A DNA stretch of 64,000 nucleotides from Sedimentibacter hydroxybenzoicus DSM 7310 (lineage in GTDB: Bacteria; Bacillota; Clostridia; Tissierellales; Sedimentibacteraceae): NCBI RefSeq assembly GCF_013403245.1, contig NZ_JACBNQ010000008.1, forward strand, positions 62,001 through 126,000, given 5' to 3'. The translations under genes were made by a program, and so were the position numbers. The notes below the pieces were generated by a model. That model made no database searches and had not been told where the DNA came from. It worked only from the letters and a program-made list of their open reading frames with translations. The first letter of the stretch is position 1. Each line of letters opens with the position of its first letter. Positions 25,926 to 34,576 of the stretch are shown piece after piece.

Positions 25926-26534
25926 CTATAATTCTTGTTCGAAGTTAAGGACATACTCAAATCTATAATTTCTTTTATTGTCGTATAATCTTATCTTTGC
26001 TTCCAATTCATTTATAGCTTGCTCTAAATTTGAAATTTCACCACTGATATTGGAAAAGGCTTCATTAAACTGCCTTGCTTCTTCATAATTACTGTCAGGA
26101 TTTATTTTAAGCTCAAAATGCTCTATGTAATTTTCATGTATATTCAGATTTTTTCTTTGCTTGCCGGAATATTCGTTTAATTCTGATATTTCATTTTCAG
26201 CATCTTCTTCTAAACCGGAATATCCCGAAGGTATAGTTCCTTCATCAATAATTTTTATTGTAATATCCTTATTAAAACTCGGATACACTTCACCGGTTAT
26301 ATCTAATACTCTACCCCCTTGGGATAGTGAATAAAATAGTTCACCGTCTTTAAATTTATCTTTTGTGTTATCTAATAGAAAAACTGATTTTATAAAACCT
26401 GTTTTCATAGATACATTTATTTTTGTGCCGTCATTCCAGGCAGCATATCCTATTCCCATAATGCTCAATGATATAATCAGCGATATAAAAATAAGTTTTT
26501 TTCTTATTAGCTTACTTTTAATTCTTTTTGACAT
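25926..26534 (-). CDS. Small TasA-like protein with SipW-type signal peptide
   Basis: 202 residues. The hydrophobic LIFISLIISLSIMGIGYAAW is a SipW-type signal, followed by NDGTKINVSMKTGFIKSVFL, a TasA-like start of the mature chain. The C-terminal part has a predicted coiled coil (EISNLEQAINELEAKIRLYD). It is the first gene after the c-di-GMP riboswitch. GGGAGTGG precedes the ATG. It may be a minor subunit or assembly factor, as TapA is for TasA, but no direct similarity to TapA is claimed. Confidence 0.8.
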   Translation of the reverse strand: MSKRIKSKLIRKKLIFISLIISLSIMGIGYAAWNDGTKINVSMKTGFIKSVFLLDNTKDKFKDGELFYSLSQGGRVLDITGEVYPSFNKDITIKIIDEGTIPSGYSGLEEDAENEISELNEYSGKQRKNLNIHENYIEHFELKINPDSNYEEARQFNEAFSNISGEISNLEQAINELEAKIRLYDNKRNYRFEYVLNFEQEL

Positions 26535-26573
26535 ATTTGCCCACTCCCTGAAAATATTTAGTCATATTGACTA

Positions 26574-26690
26574 CAAAAAAGCTGCAAAATTGATATTTTG
26601 CAGCTGAACGGTCATAACATATAAATGTCTTAGACTTCATGGCTTTGCGTCCCTAGCTTTCGATAGGTTTGCCCTCGTTAATTTTGATAT
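26574..26690 (-). promoter_or_regulatory. Cyclic-di-GMP-I (GEMM) riboswitch with terminator
   Basis: The minus strand reads GAGGGCAAACC, a stem capped by the GAAA tetraloop (CCTATC GAAA GCTAGG), then GGGACGCAAAGCC and a second helix region ending GACCGTT. These are the invariant parts of the GEMM-I aptamer. It is followed at once by a terminator: an 11-bp stem (26580-26590 with 26595-26605), a four-base loop and a run of seven T. The first gene of the TasA-like/SipW operon starts about 40 bases later. The 5' part of the terminator stem (CAGCTGC) directly abuts the aptamer, so binding can switch termination; the direction cannot be told from sequence. Confidence 0.93.
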
Positions 26691-26718
26691 AATATATTAT
26701 GTTATAAAATTATATATA

Positions 26719-28179
26719 TTATACAATTTGTTCCTCATCTTCCATTAAATTTATAAATAATTTGGATATGTATGGATCAAATTGCTTTCCTGCCTGATTT
26801 CTTATTTCATTTAATGCCTCATACTTGGACATTAACGATTTGTAAGGTCTGTCATTAACCATTACGTCGTATGCATCGGCGATTGCGAAAACTCTTGCAA
26901 CGATAGGAATTTCGTTCTCTTTGAACAATCCCGGATATCCCTTGCCGTCCCAGCGCTCATGATGAATCAATATAAGTTCATCTATGGGTTTTGCATCTCT
27001 GAATTCTCTTGCTATATAGTAGCCGATTTCACTGTGCCTCTTTACATTCTCCCATTCTTCGTTGTTGAGGGAGCCTTCTTTTTGCAATATGGATTTGGAA
27101 ACTCCTATTTTACCTATGTCGTGGAACTCGCACAAAAGTCTTAATTCCTCTTTTTCGCTGTCTGATAAATTAAGTGCATTTGCCATTAATAATGTCAGGG
27201 TTTTTAACCTCTCGTAATGGGACCTTGTTTCATAGGTTATTTTTTCTAATCTGCTTTTAAGGAATTTTATCATTGAAAGCTTTGCTTCCTTACTTTCCTT
27301 AAGCTTCTTAAAATACATTCTGTCTTCTGCTTTTTTTATTATTTTATCAATATCTTCATCTGCTTCCGTCTTCGCTGCAACTCCGAAGCTGATGCTTATT
27401 TTTACAAAATCCAGAGGATTGCTCTCACATTTTGATTTTATTCTGTTTACTATTTTACTTGCTGTTTCTTCTGACGTCTTAGGCAGCATAACAATAAATT
27501 CATCGCCGCCGACTCTGCTGATTATATCCTCTTCTCTGAAGGATTGAGTCATTATTTCGGCTGCTTTTCTTAGTGCCGCATCACCCATTCCGTGACCGAA
27601 TGCATCGTTAATCAGCTTAAGACCGTTTATGTCTCCCATAATTATACTCATAGGAAGCTGTCTTTTTGTATCCAGTCTCTGAAGCTCTTCTTCAAAGAAA
27701 TTTTTATTGTACAAGCCTGTAAGCTTATCTCTGTAATACAGCTTCTCTTTATCTTTAAAATAAATAATATTATTTTTCAGCTTATCCGGTTCTACAGACT
27801 CGTGACTATTTTCTTTAACCTGCGTAATATCTGTATAATATAAAATCATTTGATTTTCCTTGCCTGAATTATCGTAAAAGATATTTATTAAGTATAATCT
27901 TCCTAAATCCTTGATAAAAGTATCAAACTTCAATTTAATGTTGGGTATAACGCGGAAATATATCTCTTTAAAGCAAAGCTTTTCCGCATAATCAACAGCT
28001 ATGTCAGAAAATTTCTTCCCTAATATCATACTTGAATCAATATCTGTCATTTTTTGAAATTCATCGCTTACGTAGTCTAATATATAATCAATAAAATTAC
28101 CTTCGTTGTTGTAAATTATATTAAATTTTAAATAAAAATCATTTGGTGAATATTCCATCTCCTGCTTTTGCTCCCGCAT
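26719..28179 (-). CDS. GGDEF and HD-GYP domain protein (c-di-GMP turnover)
   Basis: About 486 residues. A PAS-like sensor (about 1-125) precedes a GGDEF domain with intact GGDEF (228-232 counted from the upstream codon at 28191) and an RxxD inhibitory site (REED) five residues before it, so it should be an active, feedback-inhibited diguanylate cyclase. The C-terminal HD-GYP domain has HDIGKIG, RHSEIG and HHERWDGKGYPG, the full phosphodiesterase set. Both activities look intact. The gene lies directly upstream of, and on the same strand as, the c-di-GMP riboswitch operon. Start 28179 or 28191 is uncertain; neither has a good site. Confidence 0.92.
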   Translation of the reverse strand: MREQKQEMEYSPNDFYLKFNIIYNNEGNFIDYILDYVSDEFQKMTDIDSSMILGKKFSDIAVDYAEKLCFKEIYFRVIPNIKLKFDTFIKDLGRLYLINIFYDNSGKENQMILYYTDITQVKENSHESVEPDKLKNNIIYFKDKEKLYYRDKLTGLYNKNFFEEELQRLDTKRQLPMSIIMGDINGLKLINDAFGHGMGDAALRKAAEIMTQSFREEDIISRVGGDEFIVMLPKTSEETASKIVNRIKSKCESNPLDFVKISISFGVAAKTEADEDIDKIIKKAEDRMYFKKLKESKEAKLSMIKFLKSRLEKITYETRSHYERLKTLTLLMANALNLSDSEKEELRLLCEFHDIGKIGVSKSILQKEGSLNNEEWENVKRHSEIGYYIAREFRDAKPIDELILIHHERWDGKGYPGLFKENEIPIVARVFAIADAYDVMVNDRPYKSLMSKYEALNEIRNQAGKQFDPYISKLFINLMEDEEQIV

Positions 28180-28279
28180 GTTAATTTGCATTTAATTATA
28201 TTTCATAAGAATTACATTTTTGTTTTTTAATAATTACTTATTGATTTTATTTTAATTATATTTTGATTACAAAAGGATG

Positions 28280-28307
28280 AGATTCCTCGCTGACGCTCGG
28301 AATGACA
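28280..28307. repeat. Interspersed repeat GAGATTCCTCGC...GGAATGAC
   Basis: GAGATTCCTCGCTGACGC followed by TCGGAATGAC; same family as 13709-13772 and 33522-33588. It lies between two minus-strand genes, next to a terminator. Confidence 0.6.
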
Positions 28308-28311
28308 AAAT

Positions 28312-28332
28312 AAAAAAGCCACTGTTGTGGCT
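28312..28332 (-). terminator. Intrinsic terminator of the BTAD regulator gene
   Basis: AGCCAC AACA GTGGCT hairpin on the minus strand followed by TTTTT, 16 bases after the stop codon. Confidence 0.8.
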
Positions 28333-28347
28333 CGGATTGATGGTTTA

Positions 28348-29538
28348 TTAATAATTAGTTATTACGTCTTCTCTAAATAAAGGCTGAAAAACAATTTTCA
28401 CTTCGTCCTTTTTTATTTCTTTGCATTTTTTTATTTTATTAAATATCCTGTCTATAATTATGTTGATACCGTCTTCTTTTACATTATAAAGCAATATAAG
28501 TATTTGATTTTCATTCCAAAATGAAAATACATCCCCTTTTCTCAACGTCTTTTCCAACAATGATGACCATGCGGTACAACTTTTTTCGCAAGAAGAATAG
28601 TTAATTATACACAAGTAATTATCTTCGTTTTTTCTTATTGATTTTCTTTTTTCTAAATTATATAACACCTTAAAATATGCTAAATCGCAATGCAGAGCAC
28701 CATATATAAATTCTTCGTCAAGGTTGTTTTTTATACCTGAAATATCAATATCATTATTTTTGAAATTTAAATTTTGTATCTTATCTAAAAATCCGGTAAA
28801 CTGCTCTGATGGTTTTGTATCCAACTCTCTTTCCAGCAATTTATATGCATATTCGTAGTGATTCAGGGCCGCTTTGCTTTGTCCTAAGTTAATCATAGCT
28901 TCCATGAGGTTTTCATGTATGAGCTCATCATACGGCTCTATTAATAAAGATTTTTCGCATAAAGAAATTACTTTTTCATAATTATTGTTAACCTTTAACA
29001 ATTCTATAAGCTTCAACAATGTTTTCTGATACAATCTTTGATAATAGTTTCTCGTAGGAACAAGCCATACCTCGTACGCATTATCAGATAAATATGCACC
29101 CTTATAAAGCTCTATCGCATTTTCATAATATTGAATTGAATTTTGAGTATTATTTTCTCGCTCGGTGTCACCTTTCCTGATAAGTTCTTCAAATTCATCT
29201 ATGTCTATAACTATATTTTCTCCTAAATCAAGGCAATAATAACCGTTTTTAAAATTTAAATTTATATATTTGGATTTATCTTCATCATGTTGGACAAAGG
29301 ATTTGATAACTTTTCTCAATCTGAATATTTGGGTGCGAAGTATGTTTTTTGGGTCGTCTGAGTCGCTTTCGGACAATAGATTATCAATGATATTTTCAGG
29401 CAACAGTTTTTTATTTCTGAATGTCAAAAAATACTCAAAAAGCTTGTACAGCTTATATGTACGTTTAGATTGCATAAGAATGGAATTACCGTTTGATTTA
29501 ATGTCAAACTCACCAAGTGTGTTAATATAGAGCTTCAT
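28348..29538 (-). CDS. BTAD/SARP-type transcriptional regulator
   Basis: 396 residues. The N-terminal 100 residues look like an OmpR-type winged helix (KNILRTQIFRLRKVIKSF, then FKNGYYCLDL), followed by a bacterial transcriptional activator domain of TPR-like helices (about 110-260, with YLLERELDTKPS-type ending). The last 130 residues match nothing I recognise; they have a DVFSFWNENQILILLYN core. GGGGG precedes the ATG. Such regulators activate neighbouring genes or respond to envelope and starvation signals; the target is unknown. It ends in a terminator, so it is transcribed separately from the GGDEF gene. Confidence 0.75.
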   Translation of the reverse strand: MKLYINTLGEFDIKSNGNSILMQSKRTYKLYKLFEYFLTFRNKKLLPENIIDNLLSESDSDDPKNILRTQIFRLRKVIKSFVQHDEDKSKYINLNFKNGYYCLDLGENIVIDIDEFEELIRKGDTERENNTQNSIQYYENAIELYKGAYLSDNAYEVWLVPTRNYYQRLYQKTLLKLIELLKVNNNYEKVISLCEKSLLIEPYDELIHENLMEAMINLGQSKAALNHYEYAYKLLERELDTKPSEQFTGFLDKIQNLNFKNNDIDISGIKNNLDEEFIYGALHCDLAYFKVLYNLEKRKSIRKNEDNYLCIINYSSCEKSCTAWSSLLEKTLRKGDVFSFWNENQILILLYNVKEDGINIIIDRIFNKIKKCKEIKKDEVKIVFQPLFREDVITNY

Positions 29539-29722
29539 AAATTACCCCCATTGCCCTGTATTACAATTTATACCATTATATACGTTTGTAAAATTTTTTT
29601 CAACAAAATTATATATTATGGATAATTATAATAATTATTAGCTGTAAAAATTCATACTCATATATTAACACTTAGTTTTTATTTTTCATTGACTATTTTG
29701 AGATTTCTTAATTTTTTATATA

Positions 29723-31585
29723 TTATTTATTATCTATCAATTCGTTTATAAACAACGAAGGTTTCTCCGGGACTGTAATGTTTAGTATCTTCTTAGCTCT
29801 CGTCATCCCAACATAAAATATTCGCCGTTCTTCTTCCAGTAATTTTTCATAATTTTCATTTGTCGTATTTTTTCTGTCTGAAGGAAATTCACCGTCAATG
29901 TTATCTATAATAAATACGCGGTCGTATTCTAATCCTTTGGCACTGTGTATTGTTGTAAGTGTTACATTAGCCGAAATATTTTCCGAAGCTTTTTTTATAA
30001 CGCTCTGAAGATTTTCTATTTTTTCTGTGAATTCTTTTATATTGCTGCAATATGAGCCTATTTCCTCCAATATTTCTAATATATGCAATGAATTAGATAA
30101 ATTATTTCTTCCTTCATCCTGCATTCTTTCCAGATAGTTAATATACTCCAGTTCAAGCTTGATAAACCTGACAGCATCGTTAGGCTTAAGCTTATTGATA
30201 TAGTTTATGTCCGTCTTGAATTGACGGATTTTATCGTATACATAGTAGTCAAAATATTTGTAATTATCCAATATATCAAATACCGTTAAATCGTCTCTGG
30301 GGCTGTCCGTAACAATTTTGCACATACCCTTTGTAAAATAGGTGTAGCTTTTATAATAAATCCTTGAAAATGCACCTCTGTCCTTCGGATTCAGTGCAAG
30401 ATTCAGAAACGACAATACGTCGTATAATACGGGACTGCTGAAGAACTTGGACTTGTCCTCTTTTATATAAAAATTGATATTGTTTTCATATAAGTTATTG
30501 GCTAATATCATGGCTGAAATATTGTATCTGAACAGTATACCTACAGTTTCCTCTTTAATTTTAGCCAATTCCCGGGTGATGTATTTAGCCTGCTCAGACC
30601 TGCTGTTAACCTTAATAATATTTATTTCGTTTTCTTTTTTGTTGTCCGTACTAATTTCCTTTTTATATCGCTTTTTATTTTTCTCTATAAACTTTTTAGC
30701 ACCTTCTACAATATTTCTGTCCGACCTGTAATTATTATCTAAATAAAAAACTTCTCCGTCCTTATATACGTTTTTAAAATCAAGCATAAAATCCGGATAG
30801 CTGCCCCTGAAAGAATAAATTGCCTGGTCATCATCACCGACCATAAATAAATTGTTGTCAGTTATAAGCTTTATAATTTCATGTTGTATTCTGGATGTAT
30901 CCTGCATTTCATCTATTTGAACGTATTCATACAGCCTTTTAATATTTTCTCTTCGATTGCTTGAATTGGAAAGAATTTTATATGCATATAAAAGCATGTC
31001 ATCAAAATCTATAAGCTGCTTTTGTGACTTGTACAACTTATATGCTTCATATATTTTATCAAAGCCCTTTATTTCAATTCCGTAATCCTTATATTCCGGC
31101 GGATCAATCATCATGTTATTGATAAAGCTTATAGCTGACGAAAGATTTTCCACTTCTTCATCACTTATATAATTGTAATATGAATTAGAATAATATGATT
31201 TAAGTATTTCATTCAATGCCTGATAGTTATTTGTAAGCAGCTCAAAATTAACGCCTTTTCTTTTAAAAAAATCCCTGACAATTTTATAAGAAAAGGCATG
31301 TATGGTTAAAAAATCCGTTTTATTTTTGTGTGAATCTCCGAAAAATGTATGAAATCGGTTATACATGTCTTTTGCGGCCATTTTTGAAAATGTTATAGTC
31401 AGAATTTTGCTGCCGCACTTGTTTTCATACAAAAGACGCCCGGCTCTTACAGTAGTAACGGTTGTCTTACCTGAGCCGGCGGTGGAAAGCACCAAAGCAT
31501 TTCCTTTATCAAAGGAAGCCGCTTTTATTTGTTGATCATTTAATTCTATGCCATTAAAGCTTTTCAATAAATCAAAATATTCCAT
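29723..31585 (-). CDS. UvrD/Rep-family ATP-dependent DNA helicase
   Basis: 620-residue superfamily 1A helicase. Motifs in order: Q motif LNDQQIKAA, Walker A STAGSGKTT (about 36-44), motif II IDEMQDTS, motif III GDDDQAIYSFRG, motif IV NYRS, motif V TTIHSAKGLEYDRVF and motif VI VGMTRAKK. It is shorter than PcrA/UvrD (about 720-750), with a short C-terminal tail. The ATG at 31585 follows AGGTGTAAC. Probably a repair or recombination helicase; the specific role is not determined. Confidence 0.9.
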   Translation of the reverse strand: MEYFDLLKSFNGIELNDQQIKAASFDKGNALVLSTAGSGKTTVTTVRAGRLLYENKCGSKILTITFSKMAAKDMYNRFHTFFGDSHKNKTDFLTIHAFSYKIVRDFFKRKGVNFELLTNNYQALNEILKSYYSNSYYNYISDEEVENLSSAISFINNMMIDPPEYKDYGIEIKGFDKIYEAYKLYKSQKQLIDFDDMLLYAYKILSNSSNRRENIKRLYEYVQIDEMQDTSRIQHEIIKLITDNNLFMVGDDDQAIYSFRGSYPDFMLDFKNVYKDGEVFYLDNNYRSDRNIVEGAKKFIEKNKKRYKKEISTDNKKENEINIIKVNSRSEQAKYITRELAKIKEETVGILFRYNISAMILANNLYENNINFYIKEDKSKFFSSPVLYDVLSFLNLALNPKDRGAFSRIYYKSYTYFTKGMCKIVTDSPRDDLTVFDILDNYKYFDYYVYDKIRQFKTDINYINKLKPNDAVRFIKLELEYINYLERMQDEGRNNLSNSLHILEILEEIGSYCSNIKEFTEKIENLQSVIKKASENISANVTLTTIHSAKGLEYDRVFIIDNIDGEFPSDRKNTTNENYEKLLEEERRIFYVGMTRAKKILNITVPEKPSLFINELIDNK

Positions 31586-31652
31586 GTTACACCTATGTAA
31601 TTTCGTTACAATTTTATATGCCTGTTTATGTATTAAAGCCCAAGAGGTATTG

Positions 31653-31757
31653 CGCAGTCTCATCCACCAATGTATTTACTCCCTTTGGTAATATACATTG
31701 GGATTTCACTGCGAATGACCTGCCGCTATTTTTTAGAAAAAACACTCTAAAAAATAG
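31653..31757. repeat. Two nested hairpins upstream of the helicase gene
   Basis: The first is a long imperfect inverted repeat (CGCAGT at 31653 with ACTGCG at 31708, inner arms CCAATGTA and TACATTGG). The second is a perfect 12-bp stem, CTATTTTTTAGA (31726-31737) with TCTAAAAAATAG (31746-31757). They lie just after the C_GCAxxG gene, where the second could slow or end transcription. Confidence 0.55.
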
Positions 31758-31759
31758 GG

Positions 31760-32185
31760 TTAGGGCATCTCCATTACTCTTTCAAATACTTCTGCGGCTC
31801 TTACTCTGACGGGAGTGCACCCTTCTGTTATACTTCTATGGTGCTGTTTAATTGTCACACAGTCCAATGACCCAAATTCTTTTTCGAACTCTTCAACATA
31901 TTTTTTAGTTATTTCTTTCATTTTTTCGTTATCGCTCGGTCTGTCTTCCGTAAACATTACTCCAATTGCAGATAAAGCTCCTAACAGAGCTCCGCAGGTG
32001 CATTCGGACTGAAGTCCTCCCCCAAAAGGACACACAGCCTTGATAAACCTGTCATCAAGCCCTAGTTTATATTCTTCATTTGCTGCCATTAACAATGCTT
32101 CCGCACAATTTATATGGTACTTGGGTCTTTCTTCTAAGGGATATGATAATTCTGATTTGCTTATTTTATCAACTATTTCTTTCAT
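31760..32185 (-). CDS. C_GCAxxG_C_C family (redox-type) protein
   Basis: 141 residues with the family cysteine pattern: NCAEALLMAANEEYKLGL, CPFGGGLQSECTCGALLGA and a late Cys before TIKQHH, plus CTPV near the C terminus. The family is annotated as putative redox-active or metal-binding small proteins, often beside transporters or oxidoreductases. It lies 13 bases after a small membrane peptide gene and is probably cotranscribed. Function unproven. Confidence 0.85.
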   Translation of the reverse strand: MKEIVDKISKSELSYPLEERPKYHINCAEALLMAANEEYKLGLDDRFIKAVCPFGGGLQSECTCGALLGALSAIGVMFTEDRPSDNEKMKEITKKYVEEFEKEFGSLDCVTIKQHHRSITEGCTPVRVRAAEVFERVMEMP

Positions 32186-32198
32186 ATACGGCCCGCCT

Positions 32199-32306
32199 CT
32201 ACATAAAGAATGTAAGCATACTCATAAACGCTGTTAATATCATTCCGCCTGCTAATACCAAGCATACGATTCTTTTAAATGTATTTGCTCTTTTATATTT
32301 GTTCAT
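32199..32306 (-). CDS. Small single-span membrane peptide
   Basis: A 35-residue reading frame: MNKYKRANTFKRIVCLVLAG then GMILTAFMSMLTFFM. A basic N terminus is followed by one hydrophobic span, resembling in outline the Prli42/DUF4044-type micropeptides of Firmicutes. CGGAGG lies six bases before the ATG. It is immediately upstream of the C_GCAxxG gene. The strong site and membrane-like composition argue for a real gene, but conservation is untested. Confidence 0.55.
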   Translation of the reverse strand: MNKYKRANTFKRIVCLVLAGGMILTAFMSMLTFFM

Positions 32307-32463
32307 AAATATCCTCCGAATTTTTGATAATATCTATTTTGATAATATATATTTTATCATATTTATTATCAATTTAACAGCTTGAACTTTTCTTAATTTA
32401 TATTTTTTTGTATTCTTAATTTATTTTTCAGGAAATTTGATATATAATCTATATAAGGGAAGT

Positions 32464-32520
32464 GGGACACACCTTTATGGATAGAAACTCTTTGAAGATG
32501 CACCACAAAGGAATGTCTCC
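32464..32520. repeat. Interspersed palindromic repeat, GGGGACACACC family, copy 2
   Basis: GGGACACACCTTT at the left and AAAGGAATGTCTCC at the right are imperfect inverted ends. Degenerate relative to copies at 293-351 and 33461-33513. It is just upstream of the papain-like hydrolase gene. Confidence 0.65.
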
Positions 32521-32580
32521 GTCAGGTGAAGAATCTCGTTGAAATGACATTTTTCTCAGGATTACGTATCGAGGTGACAA

Positions 32581-33453
32581 ATGATTGCTAAAATAAAGAA
32601 AATCAAATATAAAAAGCTGCTATTTACTTCATTGGTATTTTTAATGATTTTTATTGCAGTGTCAATAATGGAGATGATAATTGAGCCAATGGGTTATTAT
32701 CATCCCGATTATGAAAAAACAGATATTATCCCTATATTAGAAAAAGCTGAATTATCTGAAGAAGATTACAAGGAGCTGTTTTATCAAACCGGCTTAGGCA
32801 AGACGGCTCTGGATGAATATTTAAAAGATGAAGATAACGGAAAAAACAAAATTCTTCAATTTCAAGAGAATTTTTTCAGAAATAATAATATACTTTGTGA
32901 GTCTATAGGTATTATCACCAGTCAGGAATCATTGGTGAATGAAGAAAATAAGCCGATATACGGCTTTGATCTGGCAGACTACAAAAATGGTTACGTCCTT
33001 ATAACAAAGGCAACCCATTCACTTGGATGGAGACATGGACATGCAGCGATAATAACGGATGCGGAAAATATGGAAACATTGGAAGCGGTAATTTTAGGAA
33101 GCAATACAATGCTGCAAAATATAAATAAATGGAGAGTCTATCCTTCGTTTATGATGCTCAAATTAAAGGATGCTTCGCAGGATGAGCTTGACGAGATATC
33201 AAAATTCGCAAAGGAAAGCTTAAATGATATACCCTATGGATTAACAGTCGGATTGACGAGTAAAAAGAATCCGAATCCTGAGGATATAAGCAGCACCCAA
33301 TGCTCTCACCTGGTCTGGTATCCGTTTATGCAGCATGGCTTTAATATCGATTATGACGGTTCATGGCTTGTAACACCTAAGGATATTGCTAACAGTGATT
33401 TATTTGAAGTAGTTCAGATTTATGGGGTAAACCCGGAAGATATATGGCCGTAA
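32581..33453 (+). CDS. Membrane-anchored YiiX-like permuted NlpC/P60 hydrolase
   Basis: 290 residues. One N-terminal span (about 13-33) anchors an outer domain. The motif HSLGWRHGHAAIITD (about 146) supplies the His and SSTQCSHLVWYPF (about 239-251) the Cys, in the His-first order of circularly permuted papain-like (YiiX/DUF830) peptidases or acyltransferases. It probably hydrolyses a cell-wall or lipid amide; the substrate is unknown. It is flanked on both sides by GGGGACACACC-type repeats and is the only plus-strand gene in a long minus-strand stretch. Confidence 0.8.
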   Translation: MIAKIKKIKYKKLLFTSLVFLMIFIAVSIMEMIIEPMGYYHPDYEKTDIIPILEKAELSEEDYKELFYQTGLGKTALDEYLKDEDNGKNKILQFQENFFRNNNILCESIGIITSQESLVNEENKPIYGFDLADYKNGYVLITKATHSLGWRHGHAAIITDAENMETLEAVILGSNTMLQNINKWRVYPSFMMLKLKDASQDELDEISKFAKESLNDIPYGLTVGLTSKKNPNPEDISSTQCSHLVWYPFMQHGFNIDYDGSWLVTPKDIANSDLFEVVQIYGVNPEDIWP

Positions 33454-33460
33454 AAGGTAT

Positions 33461-33513
33461 GGGGACACACCTTTAGTATAGGGGTAGTCCTTGAAGGTAA
33501 AAGGAATGTCCCC
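33461..33513. repeat. Interspersed palindromic repeat, GGGGACACACC family, copy 3
   Basis: GGGGACACACCTTT and AAAGGAATGTCCCC are inverted ends with one mismatched position. It starts eight bases after the hydrolase stop codon and could act as its terminator. Confidence 0.75.
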
Positions 33514-33521
33514 AATTAAAA

Positions 33522-33588
33522 AATGAGATCCTTCGCTAACGCTCAGGATGACTCTTGTGTCATTCCGAACGCAGTGAGGAATCTCAGT
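33522..33588. repeat. Paired repeat ATGAGATCCTTCGC...GAGGAATCTCAG
   Basis: GAGATCCTTCGCTAACGCTC then AGGATGAC, followed by GTCATTCCGAACGCAGTG and AGGAATCTCAG. It is the mirror arrangement of 13709-13772, at the convergence of the hydrolase and CD1247-like genes. Confidence 0.7.
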
Positions 33589-33611
33589 TTTTTTTTGGTT
33601 ATAACTAAATA

Positions 33612-33965
33612 CTATATGTCTTCGTGTTCCGCACAATTACATTCATGTTCTTCGAAATCATCGTCGTAGTCGTCATCGTATTCATCATCGAAATCATCAT
33701 CAAAATCGAAGTCGTAATCATCATCTTCATCGATTTCCAAGTCACTGAACAATTCTTCTTCAACTGTTGATAAATCTTCATCTAATAAATCTAAGTACTC
33801 ATTAACTTCATCTTGTTCTTCTACTATGTCATTCATACCATCAGCTATTTCTTCGATAACATCCATTAAAGCATTAAACAATTTACCTTCTTTTGAATCT
33901 GGTTTAACGTCTAAGCCATCAGCTAAACCTCTCAAATATGATATTTTTTCATACAAAAAATCCAT
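33612..33965 (-). CDS. CD1247 N-terminal domain-like acidic protein
   Basis: 117 residues. The N-terminal helical part (MDFLYEKISYLRGLADGLDV) matches the conserved start of the CD1247-type family found in Clostridia; the C-terminal half is an extreme Asp/Glu/Tyr run (DDDYDFDFDDDFDDEYDDDY) ending HECNCAEHEDI. The ATG at 33965 follows AGGAGGTATAAC. It follows efp with a ten-base gap, a common pairing in Clostridia. Function unknown. Confidence 0.8.
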   Translation of the reverse strand: MDFLYEKISYLRGLADGLDVKPDSKEGKLFNALMDVIEEIADGMNDIVEEQDEVNEYLDLLDEDLSTVEEELFSDLEIDEDDDYDFDFDDDFDDEYDDDYDDDFEEHECNCAEHEDI

Positions 33966-33975
33966 GTTATACCTC

Positions 33976-34533
33976 CTAGACTCTTGATAGATATTCACCT
34001 GTTCTGGTGTCAATCTTAATTTTATCGCCTAACTCAACAAAGAGCGGCACGTTAACCTTAGCGCCTGTTTCAACTATAGCAGGCTTATTTGCACCTGTGG
34101 CAGTATCTCCCTTGAAACCGGGTTCTGTTTCAACTACCTCCAACTCAACAAAATTCGGTGCTGTTACTTCAAATGGTTTACCCTCATAAAATCTCATTTG
34201 GGCAAATTCATTTTCTTTAATATAAATAATCGCATCAGCTACCTGATCGTGATTTAAAGGAATTTGTTCAAATGATTCCGGATCCATAAAATAATACAGT
34301 TCTCCATCATTATATAAATATTGCATATCCTTTGTTTCTATTCTTGCCAGCGGGAATTTCTCAGTAGGGTTAAAGGTCTCTTCTCTTATAGCTCCTGTTA
34401 CTATATTTTTTAATTTACTTCTGACAAAAGCCGCGCCTTTACCAGGTTTAACATGCTGAAAATCTACTATTTGCCATAATCCGTTATTCCAGGATATGGT
34501 TATACCCTTTTTAAAATCACTTGCTGTAATCAT
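33976..34533 (-). CDS. efp: Translation elongation factor P
   Basis: EF-P relieves ribosome stalling at polyproline. The 185-residue protein has three beta-barrel domains and starts [20 protein letters not shown]; the [12 protein letters not shown] loop carries the usual modified lysine site (about residue 32). The C-terminal [17 protein letters not shown] is typical. AAGGAGGAG precedes the ATG. It lies 43 bases after the last pilus gene, so readthrough from the pilus operon is possible. Confidence 0.96.
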   Translation of the reverse strand: MITASDFKKGITISWNNGLWQIVDFQHVKPGKGAAFVRSKLKNIVTGAIREETFNPTEKFPLARIETKDMQYLYNDGELYYFMDPESFEQIPLNHDQVADAIIYIKENEFAQMRFYEGKPFEVTAPNFVELEVVETEPGFKGDTATGANKPAIVETGAKVNVPLFVELGDKIKIDTRTGEYLSRV

Positions 34534-34576
34534 TGGTGTCTCCTCCTTATGTATATTATAACCAGCTGATTGCTGC

